A stretch of 64,000 nt of DNA, from contig NZ_JAINZZ010000036.1 in assembly GCF_019890725.1 (NCBI RefSeq), forward strand, positions 1 to 64,000, in the 5' to 3' direction. The stretch is from Actinacidiphila acidipaludis (GTDB taxonomy: Bacteria; Actinomycetota; Actinomycetes; Streptomycetales; Streptomycetaceae). The notes below the pieces were generated by a model. That model searched no databases, was not told the origin of the DNA, and saw nothing but the letters and a program-made list of their open reading frames with translations. The position numbers were made by a program, and so were the translations under genes. Within the stretch, counting starts at the first letter, position 1, and every line of letters starts with the position of its first letter. This document shows, in pieces, positions 41,571 to 50,523 of the stretch.

Positions 41571-42803
41571 ATGACGACGACCGATGTGCGGGTGCTGCAG
41601 CCGGACCAGTGGGAGCTGTACTACGAGCGGCTGGAGCGGGCGTTCGGCGGCCCGCCGGAGCCGGCTCAGGAGCGGGAGCTGTGGCGGCGGATCGTCGAAC
41701 TCGAGCGGATGCTGGCGGTCTGGGACGACGGCGAACTCGTCGGCACCGCGGGCGCGTTCTCGTTCCGGATGACGCTGCCGGGCGGTGCGGCGGCCGACGT
41801 CCCCGGCGTCACGATGGTCAGCGTCCAGCCGACGCACCGGCGCCGCGGGGTCCTCACCGCGATGATGCGCCGCCAGCTCGACGACTTCCGGGAGCGGGGC
41901 GAGCCGTTCGCCGTGCTCACCGCGTCCGAGCCGGCGATCTACGGGCGGTTCGGGTACGGCGTCGCGAGCCGGCAGCTGCGCGGCAGCGTGGACACCACGC
42001 GGGTCGCCTTCCACGCGCCCGAGGGCGTGGACCGGGTGCGGTTCCGCCTGGTGCCGCCCGCCGAGGCCGTGGAGGCGTGTGAGCGCGTCTACGCGCAGGT
42101 GGTGCCCCGGCGTCCCGGCATGCTGGCCCGCCGCCCCGGCTGGGAGCAGGAACCGGTGCTGGACCCGCCGGCCTCCCGGGAGGGCGCCGGCCCGCTGCTG
42201 TGCGTGCTGGCCGAGGTCGACGGCGAGGTGCGGGGCTACGCCCGGTACGCCACGCACCCCGGCTGGAAGCCCAGCGGCCCGGACGGCACCGTCAGGCTGC
42301 GCGACCTGGAAGCACTCGATCCGGTGACGTACGCGGCGCTGTGGCGCTATCTGGCCGGGGTCGACCTGATGGCGCGGATCACCTTCTGGAACCGGCCGAT
42401 GGACGACGCCCTGCTGCAGCTCGTGTCCGACATCCGCCGTTGCGAGCTCGCTTTCCGCGACAGCCTCCACCTGCGGCTGGTCGACCTCCCGGCGGCGCTG
42501 TCCGCCCGCACCTACGCGGCGCCGGTGGACGTCGTGCTGGACGTCGAGGACGCCTTCTGCCCCTGGAACAGCGGGCGTTGGCGGCTGACCGGCGACGGCA
42601 AGGGGGCCGGCTGCGTCCGCACCACCGACGCGCCGGAGCTCGCGCTGTCGGTCAGGGAGCTGGGCGCGGCCTACCTGGGCGGGCCGAGCCTGCGGTCGAT
42701 GGCGGGCGCCGGGCTGGTGCGCGAACTGCGCGAGGGTGCGCTGGCCGAGACGTCGGCGGCGTTCCGCAGCGACGCGGAGCCCTGGCTGCCGCACCGGTTC
42801 TGA
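41571..42803 (+). CDS. Eis-like GNAT N-acetyltransferase
   Basis: A 410-residue protein with the three-part Eis layout. The N-terminal GNAT domain has GVTMVSVQPTHRRRGVLTAM (acetyl-CoA loop) and AIYGRFGYGVASRQL. A second degenerate GNAT domain follows (about 160-300). The C-terminal SCP2-like domain ends in WLPHRF, supplying the C-terminal carboxylate used in the active site by this family. The family acetylates amines including aminoglycosides in some members; the substrate here is unknown. ATG 41571. Confidence 0.9.
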   Translation: MTTTDVRVLQPDQWELYYERLERAFGGPPEPAQERELWRRIVELERMLAVWDDGELVGTAGAFSFRMTLPGGAAADVPGVTMVSVQPTHRRRGVLTAMMRRQLDDFRERGEPFAVLTASEPAIYGRFGYGVASRQLRGSVDTTRVAFHAPEGVDRVRFRLVPPAEAVEACERVYAQVVPRRPGMLARRPGWEQEPVLDPPASREGAGPLLCVLAEVDGEVRGYARYATHPGWKPSGPDGTVRLRDLEALDPVTYAALWRYLAGVDLMARITFWNRPMDDALLQLVSDIRRCELAFRDSLHLRLVDLPAALSARTYAAPVDVVLDVEDAFCPWNSGRWRLTGDGKGAGCVRTTDAPELALSVRELGAAYLGGPSLRSMAGAGLVRELREGALAETSAAFRSDAEPWLPHRF

Positions 42804-42810
42804 GATCGAC

Positions 42811-42847
42811 GCCCGCGGGGCGGGCGGCTGTGGTCCGTCCCGCGGGC
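42811..42847. terminator. Terminator between Eis-like and glycosylase genes
   Basis: A 13-bp stem GCCCGCGGGGCGG / CCGTCCCGCGGGC with one G-T pair and an 11-nt loop, between convergent genes. Confidence 0.8.
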
Positions 42848-42942
42848 GGCATCTGCGTGCGTGGGGCGGGGCAGCGCGTGCCCCGAGCACGGTCCGCGGG
42901 TCCGGGCCGAACCCCGGACCGGCTGGACGCGCGGGTCCAGGC

Positions 42943-43746
42943 TCAGGTCGCCGGGGGCTGGCAGCCGGGGCACCAGAAGAGGTTGCGGGCGGCCATCGGC
43001 TGGGTGCGGACCTCGGTGCCGCACACCAGGCACGGCTGCCCGGTCCGCCGGTAGACGTAGACCTCGCCGCCGTGGTCGTCCTGGCGCGGCGGCCGTCCCA
43101 TGGCCTCGGGCTCGTGCTCGGGCCGCACGGTGTCGATCCGGTTGGCGCGCACGCCGGCCCGCATCAGCTCCACCAGGTCGGCCCACATCGCGTCCCACAC
43201 CGGCCGGGTCAGCGCCCTGCCGGGCAGGAACGGGTCCACGCCGTGCCGGAACAGCACCTCGGCGCGGTACACGTTGCCGACCCCGGCGAGCACCTTCTGG
43301 TCCATCAGCAGGGCCGCCACGGGTATCCGGGACCGGGAGATCCGGTTCCAGGCCCGCTCGGGGTCGTCCCCGGGCCGCAGCGGGTCGGGGCCGAGCCGGT
43401 CGTGCACGGCCTGCTTCTCGCCGTCGGTGATCAGCTCGCACGCCGCAGGCCCGCGCAGGTCCATGGTGTGCGCGCCGCCCTCCAGGCGCAGCCGCACGGT
43501 GTCGCTGACGACGCCGTCGAAGGTGACCTTGCCGATCAGGCCGAGATGGATGTGCACCCAGCCGGTGGCCGCGAAGCCGAGGAACAGGTGCTTGCCGTGC
43601 GCGTCCGCGGCGTCGAGCACGCCGCGGTCCAGCAGGGCGGCGCTGTCGGCGAACTTGCCCTGCGGGCTGCTCGCCCGCACCTGACGTCCGCCGAGCAGGC
43701 CGAGGCAGTCCTCGGCCAGCCGGTGGATCGTATGGCCTTCGGGCAC
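42943..43746 (-). CDS. Fpg/Nei-family DNA glycosylase
   Basis: A 267-residue base-excision repair enzyme. It has the N-terminal catalytic Pro-Glu after the initiator (VPEGHTIHRLAEDC), the H2TH region with DQKVLAGVGNVYRAEVLFRH (binds the lesion strand), and a C-terminal zinc finger (CLVCGTEVRTQ, NLFWCPGC). Nei-type members remove oxidised pyrimidines; Fpg versus Nei specificity is not settled here. GTG 43746 is required so that Pro-Glu follow the start. It lies 4 bp after rpiB in one operon. Confidence 0.93.
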   Translation of the reverse strand: MPEGHTIHRLAEDCLGLLGGRQVRASSPQGKFADSAALLDRGVLDAADAHGKHLFLGFAATGWVHIHLGLIGKVTFDGVVSDTVRLRLEGGAHTMDLRGPAACELITDGEKQAVHDRLGPDPLRPGDDPERAWNRISRSRIPVAALLMDQKVLAGVGNVYRAEVLFRHGVDPFLPGRALTRPVWDAMWADLVELMRAGVRANRIDTVRPEHEPEAMGRPPRQDDHGGEVYVYRRTGQPCLVCGTEVRTQPMAARNLFWCPGCQPPAT

Positions 43747-43750
43747 GCGG

Positions 43751-44239
43751 TCAGTCCTGCTGCGGGTGACCGGCCGGGATCGGCGGGAGCTCACCGGTGG
43801 CCTCGTACGCGGTGAGCATGTCGATGCGGCGCTGGTGCCGCTCCTCGTGCGAGTACGGGGTGGCGAGGAAGATCTCGACGAACTTGGTCGCCTCGTCCTG
43901 GGTGTGCATCCGGCCGCCGATGCTCAGCACGTTGGCGTCGTTGTGCTCGCGGGCCAGCGACGCGGTCTGCTCGCTCCAGGCGAGCGCGGCGCGGACGCCC
44001 TTGACCTTGTTGGCGGCGATCTGCTCGCCGTTGCCGGAACCGCCGATCACGATGCCGAGGGAGCCGGCGTCGGCGGCGGTGCGCTCGGCCGCGCGCAGGC
44101 AGAAGGGCGGGTAGTCGTCGACGGCGTCGTAGATGTGCGGGCCGCAGTCGACGGGGTCGTGACCGTTGGCGGTCAGCCACTCCACGAGGTGGTTCTTCAG
44201 TTCGAAGCCGGCATGGTCGGAGCCCAGGTACACGCGCAT
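43751..44239 (-). CDS. rpiB: Ribose-5-phosphate isomerase B
   Basis: A 162-residue isomerase of the non-oxidative pentose phosphate path. Motifs: VYLGSDHAGFELKNHL, DCGPHIYDAVDDYP, GIVIGGSGNGEQIAANKVKG, NDANVLSIGGRMH. The Glu in GNGEQ replaces the catalytic cysteine of the E. coli type, as in the mycobacterial subgroup. It shares a transcript with the downstream glycosylase gene. Confidence 0.95.
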   Translation of the reverse strand: MRVYLGSDHAGFELKNHLVEWLTANGHDPVDCGPHIYDAVDDYPPFCLRAAERTAADAGSLGIVIGGSGNGEQIAANKVKGVRAALAWSEQTASLAREHNDANVLSIGGRMHTQDEATKFVEIFLATPYSHEERHQRRIDMLTAYEATGELPPIPAGHPQQD

Positions 44240-44271
44240 GCGGCCAGTCTCCCATCCCGGTCCGGCCCCCG

Positions 44272-44298
44272 CCCCTCCGGGGCTCGGCCCCGGAGGGG
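44272..44298. terminator. Terminator downstream of bioY
   Basis: A perfect 11-bp stem CCCCTCCGGGG/CCCCGGAGGGG with loop CTCGG, between the bioY stop and the rpiB start. Confidence 0.8.
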
Positions 44299-44365
44299 GG
44301 TTCCGCGGGGCCGTGAGGCCGGGCGGCTGGTGCGCTGCCGGGACGGCTGAGCCGTCTCCGCCGGC

Positions 44366-44980
44366 TCAGCCGGCCGCGTCGTCTCCGTCGTGGTGCAGGA
44401 AGCGCCACGCGGCGGGCAGCATGCCCATCGCCAGCGCGGCCTTCAGCGCGTCGCCGAGGAGGTAGGGGCGCAGGCCGAGATCGACGGCCTGGGTCGCCGA
44501 CAGGTGCGCGGAGTACGCCAGATAGGGGACGCCCACCGCGTAGACGACGGCCGAGCCGAGCACCATGACGCCCGCCGTCCGCAGCACCGTGCGGTCCCCG
44601 CCGCGCCGGGCCAGCGCCCCGACCACCGCCGACGCCAGCATCATGCCGAGGATGTAGCCGAAGCTCGGCATCGACCAGCCCGACGAGCCCTCGGCGAACC
44701 ACGGCAGGCCGGCGACACCCGCCGCCGCGTAGAGCCCGAGGGACGCGAAGCCGCGGCGCGCCCCGAGCGCGGTGCCCACCAGCAGCGCCGCGAACGTCTG
44801 CCCGGTGACGGGCACCGGCGACCCCGGCACCGGCACCGACAACTGCGCTGCCAGGCCGGTGAGGACGGCGCCGCCCAGCACCAGCGCGGCGTCGCGCACC
44901 CGGGCGCGGGCGGCGGAGGAGGCGGGGACCAGGTCGGCCAGGACGAAACGGGCTGCGGGTGCTGCGGTGCTGCTGCTCAT
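44366..44980 (-). CDS. bioY: Biotin transporter substrate-binding protein BioY
   Basis: A 204-residue S component with about six helices. Signatures: LSVPVPGSPVPVTGQTFAAL, ALGARRGFASLGLYAAAGVA, GLPWFAEGSSGWSMPSFGYI, and LRPYLLGDALKAALAMGML. It binds biotin and works alone or with energy-coupling AT components, which are not adjacent. ATG 44980 follows CGGAG; the longer frame to 45127 has no BioY character. Confidence 0.93.
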   Translation of the reverse strand: MSSSTAAPAARFVLADLVPASSAARARVRDAALVLGGAVLTGLAAQLSVPVPGSPVPVTGQTFAALLVGTALGARRGFASLGLYAAAGVAGLPWFAEGSSGWSMPSFGYILGMMLASAVVGALARRGGDRTVLRTAGVMVLGSAVVYAVGVPYLAYSAHLSATQAVDLGLRPYLLGDALKAALAMGMLPAAWRFLHHDGDDAAG

Positions 44981-45182
44981 CGGGACTCCGCGGGGTCTGG
45001 GGTGCGTCGGCGGGAGGGGACACCGTGACGCTAGCCCAGCGCCCCGGAGCCGATCATCGTGAGACCCCCACAAAGCCGCGTGCCGCCGCTTGGAGACTTC
45101 CGTACACCCTGAAGCCAGCCGTACCACCCGGCGGTTGAGTGCGTTTCAGCAGGTGAAGTGAGCCACGTCACGTGTCGCCGTG

Positions 45183-45228
45183 CCGCGCCGGGCGCTCCGG
45201 AAGAGGTTCCGGAGGCGCCTCGGCGCGG
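45183..45228. terminator. Structured terminator downstream of the VOC gene
   Basis: A long interrupted hairpin: CCGCGCC, GCGC and TCCGGAA pair with TTCCGGA, GCGC and GGCGCGG around a GAGG loop, with small bulges. It lies 30 bp past the VOC stop. Confidence 0.65.
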
Positions 45229-45258
45229 TCGGTCCACTGTGGGACTCCGCCAATGCGC

Positions 45259-45645
45259 TCAGGCGGGCTCGATGAGGTCCCAGCGGTTGCCGTAGAGGTC
45301 CTGGAAGACCACGACGGCGCCGTACGGCTCGTAGCGCGGCTCCTCCTCGAAGACCACGCCCTCGGCGACCATCCGCTTGTAGTCGCGGTCGAAGTCGTCG
45401 GTCGTGAGGAAGAGGCCGACGCGGCCGCCGGTCTGGTCGCCGATCCGGCCGGCCTGCGCGGGAGTGCTCGCGCGGGCCAGCAGCAGGCCGGTCTCCCGGG
45501 AGCCGGGCGGCGCGACGACGACCCACCGGCTGCCGTCGTCGCGTGGGGTGTCCTCGCGCAGCTCGAAGCCGAGGGCGCGCGTGTAGAAGTCGATGGCCTC
45601 GTCGTACTCGCGGACGACGAGGGCCGTCAGGCCGAGGTGTGGCAT
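45259..45645 (-). CDS. VOC-superfamily (glyoxalase/bleomycin-resistance fold) protein
   Basis: A 128-residue protein of paired beta-alpha-beta units: LTALVVREYDEAIDFYTRAL, GFELREDTPRDDGSRWVVVA, VGLFLTTDDFDRDYKRMVAE and VVVFQDLYGNRWDLIEP. The ligand positions include a C-terminal Glu, so metal binding is possible. The substrate is unknown. It follows the DsbA-like gene by 22 bp on the same strand. Confidence 0.87.
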   Translation of the reverse strand: MPHLGLTALVVREYDEAIDFYTRALGFELREDTPRDDGSRWVVVAPPGSRETGLLLARASTPAQAGRIGDQTGGRVGLFLTTDDFDRDYKRMVAEGVVFEEEPRYEPYGAVVVFQDLYGNRWDLIEPA

Positions 45646-45667
45646 GGCCGCAGGTGCTCCCGGTCGG

Positions 45668-46309
45668 TCAGTCGAAGATGGGGCCCTGGGTGCGGGTGCG
45701 CTTGATCTCGTAGAAGCCGGGCACCGAGGCGACCAGCAGCGTCCCGTCCCACAGCTTCGCGGCCTGGTCCCCGCGCGGGGTCGGGGTGACGACCGGCCCG
45801 AAGAAGGCGATCTGCTCGCCGTCGGAGCCGGGCACCGCGATGACCGGGGTGCCGACGTCCTGGCCGACCTTGTCGATGCCCTCCTTGTGGGAGGCGCGCA
45901 GCTGGGTGTCGTAGGTGTCGCGGTCGGCGTGGTCCGCGAGCTCGACGGGCAGGCCGACCTCCTCCAGGGCGGCGACGATGGTCTCCCGCTCCCGGGGCAG
46001 GCCCTGGTTGTGGAAGCGGGTGCCGAGCGCGGTGTAGAGCGGGCCGACGACCTCGTCGCCGTGCTCCTGCTGGGCGGCCACGACGACGCGGACCGGGCCC
46101 CAGGCGTCGCGGAGGAAGGCCGCGTACTTCTCGGACAGGGTGTCGAGCTTGTCCTCGTTGAGCACCGCCAGGCTCATGACGTGCCAGCGCACCTCGACGG
46201 GCCGGACCTTCTCGACCTCCAGCATCCAGCGCGAGGTCATCCAGGCCCAGGGGCACAGCGGGTCGAACCAGAAGTCGGCGGGCGTCTTCTCGGCGTCGGT
46301 GGTGGTCAC
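45668..46309 (-). CDS. DsbA-fold oxidoreductase, Rv2466c-type (mycothiol-dependent)
   Basis: A 213-residue thioredoxin-fold protein with helical insertion. Motifs: FWFDPLCPWAWMTSRWMLEV, WHVMSLAVLNEDKLDTLSEK, VGTPVIAVPG and AFFGPVVTPTPRGDQAAKLW. This resembles the mycobacterial mycothiol-dependent nitroreductase/reductase Rv2466c. The active site reads CPWA rather than CPWC: the nucleophilic cysteine is kept but the resolving cysteine is an alanine, implying a monothiol mechanism with mycothiol. Confidence 0.88.
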   Translation of the reverse strand: MTTTDAEKTPADFWFDPLCPWAWMTSRWMLEVEKVRPVEVRWHVMSLAVLNEDKLDTLSEKYAAFLRDAWGPVRVVVAAQQEHGDEVVGPLYTALGTRFHNQGLPRERETIVAALEEVGLPVELADHADRDTYDTQLRASHKEGIDKVGQDVGTPVIAVPGSDGEQIAFFGPVVTPTPRGDQAAKLWDGTLLVASVPGFYEIKRTRTQGPIFD

Positions 46310-46496
46310 GGTGCTACTCCTCGTACGGATGCCTCTGCGGACGGCTGCGGGGTACCTGATCCCCTACGACGGAGAACGCCCGGCCGGCCCGGGGTCATTC
46401 CCCGCCGCCGCCCGCCGGGGGCCCGCCGCGCTCCCGTGGGAGGATGCCAGAGCTGTGATCCAGCACGACCATCAGGGAAGACAAAGGAGTCCGCCT

Positions 46497-49091
46497 GTGC
46501 CCGGCGAGAACCTCAGCCGCGAGGAGGCCCGCGACCGGGCCGCGATGCTGTCCGTCGAACGCTACGACGTGGCGCTGGACGTCCGCTCCGCCGTGGGACC
46601 GGCCGATCCCGCGGGACCCCGGACGTTCCGGTCGACGACGGTGATCGAGTTCCGCTGCTCGTCGCCCGGCGCGTCGTCCTTCGCCGACCTGGTGGCCCCC
46701 TCGGTCACCTCCGTGCGGCTCAACGGCCGCGACCTCGACCCCGCCGTGGTCTTCGACGGCGCCCGCATCGCGCTGGACGACCTGGCCGAGCGCAACACCC
46801 TGATGGTCGACGCCTCCTGCGCCTACAGCCGCACCGGTGAGGGCCTGCACCGCTTCGAGGACCCCGAGGACGGCGAGGTCTACCTCTACACGCAGTACGA
46901 GCCGGCCGACTCGCGCCGGGTCTTCGCCAACTTCGAGCAGCCGGACCTGAAGGCCCCGTTCACCTTCCAGGTGACCGCGCCCGAGGGCTGGACCGTGATC
47001 AGCAACGCGGAGCCGGACGGCGAGCCCGTCCCCGCGGACGGCGGCGGCAGCGTCGTGCGGTTCCAGCCGACGCAGCCGATCTCCACCTACATCACGGCGG
47101 TCGTCGCCGGCCCGTACCACGTGGAGCGCGACCACTACGCCCGGACCTTCGAGGACCGCGGCGTGCTCGACATCCCGCTCAGCGCGCTGTGCCGCCGGTC
47201 GCTGGCCAGGCACTTCGATGCGGACGAGATCTTCGAGGTGACCAAGCAGGGCCTGGACTTCTTCCACGACCACTTCGACTACCCGTACCCGTTCGGGAAG
47301 TACGACCAGGCGTTCGTGCCGGAGTACAACCTGGGCGCGATGGAGAACCCGGGCTGCGTGACGTTCCGCGAGGAGTTCATCTTCCGCGGCAAGGTGACGC
47401 GGGCGTCGTACGAGCACCGGGCGAACGTGGTGCTGCACGAGATGTCGCACATGTGGTTCGGCGACCTGGTGACCATGCGCTGGTGGGACGATCTGTGGCT
47501 GAAGGAGTCCTTCGCGGACTTCATGGGCGCCTTCTCGCAGGTCGGCGCGACCCGCTACACCGAGGGCTGGATCACCTTCGCCAACCGCCGCAAGTCGTGG
47601 GCCTACCGCGCGGACCAACTGCCCTCCACCCACCCGGTGGTGGCGGACATCCGCGACCTGGAGGACGCCAAGCTCAACTTCGACGGCATCACCTACTCCA
47701 AGGGCGCGGCGGTGCTCAAGCAGCTCGTCGCCTACGTGGGCCAGGAGGCGTTCCTGGAGGCGGCGCGGCGCTACTTCAAGCGCCACGCGTACGGCAACAC
47801 CACCCTGGACGACCTGCTGTCGGTGCTGGTGGAGACCTCGGGCCGGGACATGGCCGCCTGGTCGCGCTCCTGGCTGCAGACCGCGGGCGTCAACTCGCTG
47901 ACCCCGCACGCGGTGTACGACGAGCAGGACCGGATCACCGAACTGACCGTGCTGCAGACCGCGGACGGCGAGCAGCCCGAACTGCGCCCGCACCGCGTGG
48001 CGGTGGGGCTGTACCGCCGGGTGCCCGGCGGCGCGGTGGAGCGTTACGCCCGCGCCGAACTGGACGTGGCCGGCCCGTCGACGGCCGTGGCGGAACTCGC
48101 CGGGCAGCCGCGTCCCGACCTGATCCTGGTCAACGACGACGACCTGACGTACTGCAAGATCCGGTTCGACGAGGCCTCGCTGGAGACCCTGCGGTCGCAC
48201 CTGGGCGACGTGTCGGACCCGCTGGCCCGGGCGCTGGCCTGGGCTGCGGTGTGGAACATGACCCGGGACGCGCTGATGCCGGCCCGCGACTACCTGGCGC
48301 TGGTGCTGCGGTTCGCCGGCCGGGAGAGCGACATCGGCGTGCTGCAGTCGCTGCACCAGCAGGCGCGCACCGCGCTGACCCACTACGTCGCGCCGCCGGG
48401 GCGCGAGGAGGCGGCCCGCGAGCTGGCCGAGGGCGCGCTGCGGGAGCTGCGCCAGGCCGAGCCGGGCAGCGGCCACCAGCTCGCCTGGGCGCGGTTCTTC
48501 GCCGCGGTGGCCGGCTCGCCGGCCGATCTGCAGCTGCTGCAGGGCCTGCTGGCCGGCTCGGCGAAGATCGACGGGCTCGACGTCGACCAGGAGCTGCGCT
48601 GGACGTTCCTGGAGACGCTGACCGCCGAGGGCCTGGCGGACGAGGGCGTGATCGCGGCCGAGCGGTCCCGCGACGACACCGCCTCCGGCCACCGGCACGA
48701 GGTGCGCTGCCTGGCCGCGCGCCCGTCCGCGGCGGTGAAGGCCGCGGCGTGGACGGACGTGGTGGAGTCGGACAAGCTGTCCAACGCGCTGGTGGAGGCG
48801 ACCATCGCGGGCTTCGCGCAGGCCGGGCAGCGCGAGCTGACCGCGCCGTACACCGAGCCGTACTTCGCCGCCATCGAGGACCTGTGGGCGGAGCGGTCGA
48901 TCGAGATCGGGATGGCCGTGGTGCGCGGCCTGTTCCCGTCGCTGCAGGACCGGCAGGAGACGCTGGCGGCCACCGACGCGTGGCTCTCCGGCCACCCGGA
49001 CGCCGCTCCCGCACTGCGCCGGCTGGTGCTGGAGGCGCGCGACGACCTGGCGCGCGCCCTGCGGGCACAGGAATGTGACGCGAGGCGCTGA
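46497..49091 (+). CDS. pepN: Aminopeptidase N (M1 family)
   Basis: An 864-residue zinc aminopeptidase. The exopeptidase motif GAMENPGCVTF lies near residue 280, the zinc site VVLHEMSHMWFGDL near 312 (HExxH) with the third ligand Glu in LKESFADF about 20 residues later, and an ERAP1-like C-terminal helical domain follows. It removes N-terminal residues from peptides in the cytoplasm. The GTG at 46497 follows AAGGAG at 7 nt; upstream frame lacks conservation. Confidence 0.96.
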   Translation: MPGENLSREEARDRAAMLSVERYDVALDVRSAVGPADPAGPRTFRSTTVIEFRCSSPGASSFADLVAPSVTSVRLNGRDLDPAVVFDGARIALDDLAERNTLMVDASCAYSRTGEGLHRFEDPEDGEVYLYTQYEPADSRRVFANFEQPDLKAPFTFQVTAPEGWTVISNAEPDGEPVPADGGGSVVRFQPTQPISTYITAVVAGPYHVERDHYARTFEDRGVLDIPLSALCRRSLARHFDADEIFEVTKQGLDFFHDHFDYPYPFGKYDQAFVPEYNLGAMENPGCVTFREEFIFRGKVTRASYEHRANVVLHEMSHMWFGDLVTMRWWDDLWLKESFADFMGAFSQVGATRYTEGWITFANRRKSWAYRADQLPSTHPVVADIRDLEDAKLNFDGITYSKGAAVLKQLVAYVGQEAFLEAARRYFKRHAYGNTTLDDLLSVLVETSGRDMAAWSRSWLQTAGVNSLTPHAVYDEQDRITELTVLQTADGEQPELRPHRVAVGLYRRVPGGAVERYARAELDVAGPSTAVAELAGQPRPDLILVNDDDLTYCKIRFDEASLETLRSHLGDVSDPLARALAWAAVWNMTRDALMPARDYLALVLRFAGRESDIGVLQSLHQQARTALTHYVAPPGREEAARELAEGALRELRQAEPGSGHQLAWARFFAAVAGSPADLQLLQGLLAGSAKIDGLDVDQELRWTFLETLTAEGLADEGVIAAERSRDDTASGHRHEVRCLAARPSAAVKAAAWTDVVESDKLSNALVEATIAGFAQAGQRELTAPYTEPYFAAIEDLWAERSIEIGMAVVRGLFPSLQDRQETLAATDAWLSGHPDAAPALRRLVLEARDDLARALRAQECDARR

Positions 49092-49138
49092 CTCCCCTCC
49101 GCCCAGGGCGTGTTGAGGGCGGGGAAAGCACGGCGCCG

Positions 49139-49170
49139 AGGGGCGGTCCCGGCTGGTCGGGGCCGCCCCT
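49139..49170 (+). terminator. Terminator after pepN
   Basis: AGGGGCGG pairs with CCGCCCCT, with further CCC/GGG pairing inside, 48 nt after the pepN stop. A second small palindrome, TCACCC-TGAT-GGGTGA, follows at 49171-49186. Confidence 0.65.
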
Positions 49171-49299
49171 TCACCCTGATGGGTGAACCATGCTCTTCGG
49201 CATCCGAACTGGTGGACTTTAGCCCGCTGTTGTCCCGTTTTGTCGACGGGCCTGTAACAGCGGTTACCCACGGGTTCGCCGCTGGGCAAGCCTCTGACC

Positions 49300-50316
49300 A
49301 TGACCACGAACCACCGCACCCCCCACACCTCGAAGGCCCCGGGCGTCCCGTCCGGCGACACCGGCGTGTTCAGCGCACGCCTGCTGCGGGAGCGCGGCCT
49401 GTCCCCCGCGCTGATCGCCGAGCGCTGCGCGCCGGGCGGGCCGTGGCAGCAACTGCTGCCGGATGTCTACCTGTTGCACCCCGGGCCGCCCAGCAGCCGC
49501 GAGCGCGTCCAGGCCGCGCTGCTGTACGCCGGCCGGGACCCCGGCCGGCACGGCCCCCTCGGCGGCGGCCGGGAAGCGATGGTGACCGGCCGCGCGGCGC
49601 TCGCCCTGCACGGCTTCACCTCGGTGCCGCCGCTGGCAGGGCAGCAGCGGATCGACGTCCTGGTCCCCCACCAGCGCCGGCTGCGTGACGCGGGCGACGT
49701 CGCACTCGTCCGGGTCCGCGCGCTGCCGAACCCGCAGGAGCTCTGCGGCCTGCCGTGCGTGCCGGTGCCCCGCGCCCTCGCGGACGCCGTCACCGCGCCG
49801 GACGACCCCGACATCATCCGGCGGATGCTGACCGAGGCGGTGCTCGCCGGGTACTGCGACGGGGCCGCGGTACTGCGGGAGCTGGCCGAGGCGGAGTCGC
49901 TGGACCTGCCGCACGTCGCCGCGGCCCTGCCCGCGCTGCACGCCGCCGACCGCACGATGGGCGAGGACCGGCTCTACGCCATGGTCCGCTGCCACCGACT
50001 GCCCGACCCGCTGTGGAACGTGGAGCTGGTGCTGCCCGGCGGCCCTCCGCTGGGCGGGGTCGACGCGTACTGGCCGGACGAGGCGGTGGCGGTGGTCGTG
50101 GACGCGCGGGCGGCGTCGGCCGGGCACGACGACGACGCCTGGGTGCGGCACGCCCGGCAGCGGGAGCGGCTGGAGGCGCTGGGCATCACGCTGGTGCACC
50201 TGACGCCGGCCAAGCTCGGCAGCGCCCTGGAGCAGCAGGCCGCGATCGTCAGGACGGCCCTGATGGCGTCCACGGACCGGACACCGGCGGCGTATGTGGG
50301 CGTCATCCCGCGCTGA
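49300..50316 (+). CDS. AbiEi-antitoxin/Vsr-like domain protein of unknown function
   Basis: A 338-residue protein. Residues about 20-60 resemble the AbiEi-type winged-helix (VFSARLLRERGLSPALIAER, PWQQLLPDVYLLH). A middle region (MVTGRAALALHGF, RIDVLVPHQRRLRDAGDVAL) is typical of AbiEi-family antitoxin-like proteins. The C-terminal part (VDAYWPDEAVAVVVDARAAS, HARQRERLEALGITLVHLTP) looks like a DUF559/Vsr-type nuclease fold with weakened catalytic residues. In actinobacteria such stand-alone proteins are common; toxin partner absent. Confidence 0.6.
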   Translation: MTTNHRTPHTSKAPGVPSGDTGVFSARLLRERGLSPALIAERCAPGGPWQQLLPDVYLLHPGPPSSRERVQAALLYAGRDPGRHGPLGGGREAMVTGRAALALHGFTSVPPLAGQQRIDVLVPHQRRLRDAGDVALVRVRALPNPQELCGLPCVPVPRALADAVTAPDDPDIIRRMLTEAVLAGYCDGAAVLRELAEAESLDLPHVAAALPALHAADRTMGEDRLYAMVRCHRLPDPLWNVELVLPGGPPLGGVDAYWPDEAVAVVVDARAASAGHDDDAWVRHARQRERLEALGITLVHLTPAKLGSALEQQAAIVRTALMASTDRTPAAYVGVIPR

Positions 50317-50523
50317 CGCCTTTTGCCCGGAACGCCACCGCCGCAACGGCCGGTCTTTTGCCCGCGCTGGTCCCGTTGTGTCCTCGATGGCGGTGGCGGA
50401 AACCCGTCATCGCCAGGCCATGTGCAGGTCAACACTCCCCAAAGGGCGCCCCATTCCATCAGGGTGAGCGGTCGTACGACTCCGCACTTCGAACAGTCCG
50501 CGACCGTCCGAACAGGGATGCCC

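Noticed and set aside
46395..49361. A 988-codon leftward frame
   Set aside because: Antisense shadow of pepN, which has the full M1 motifs.
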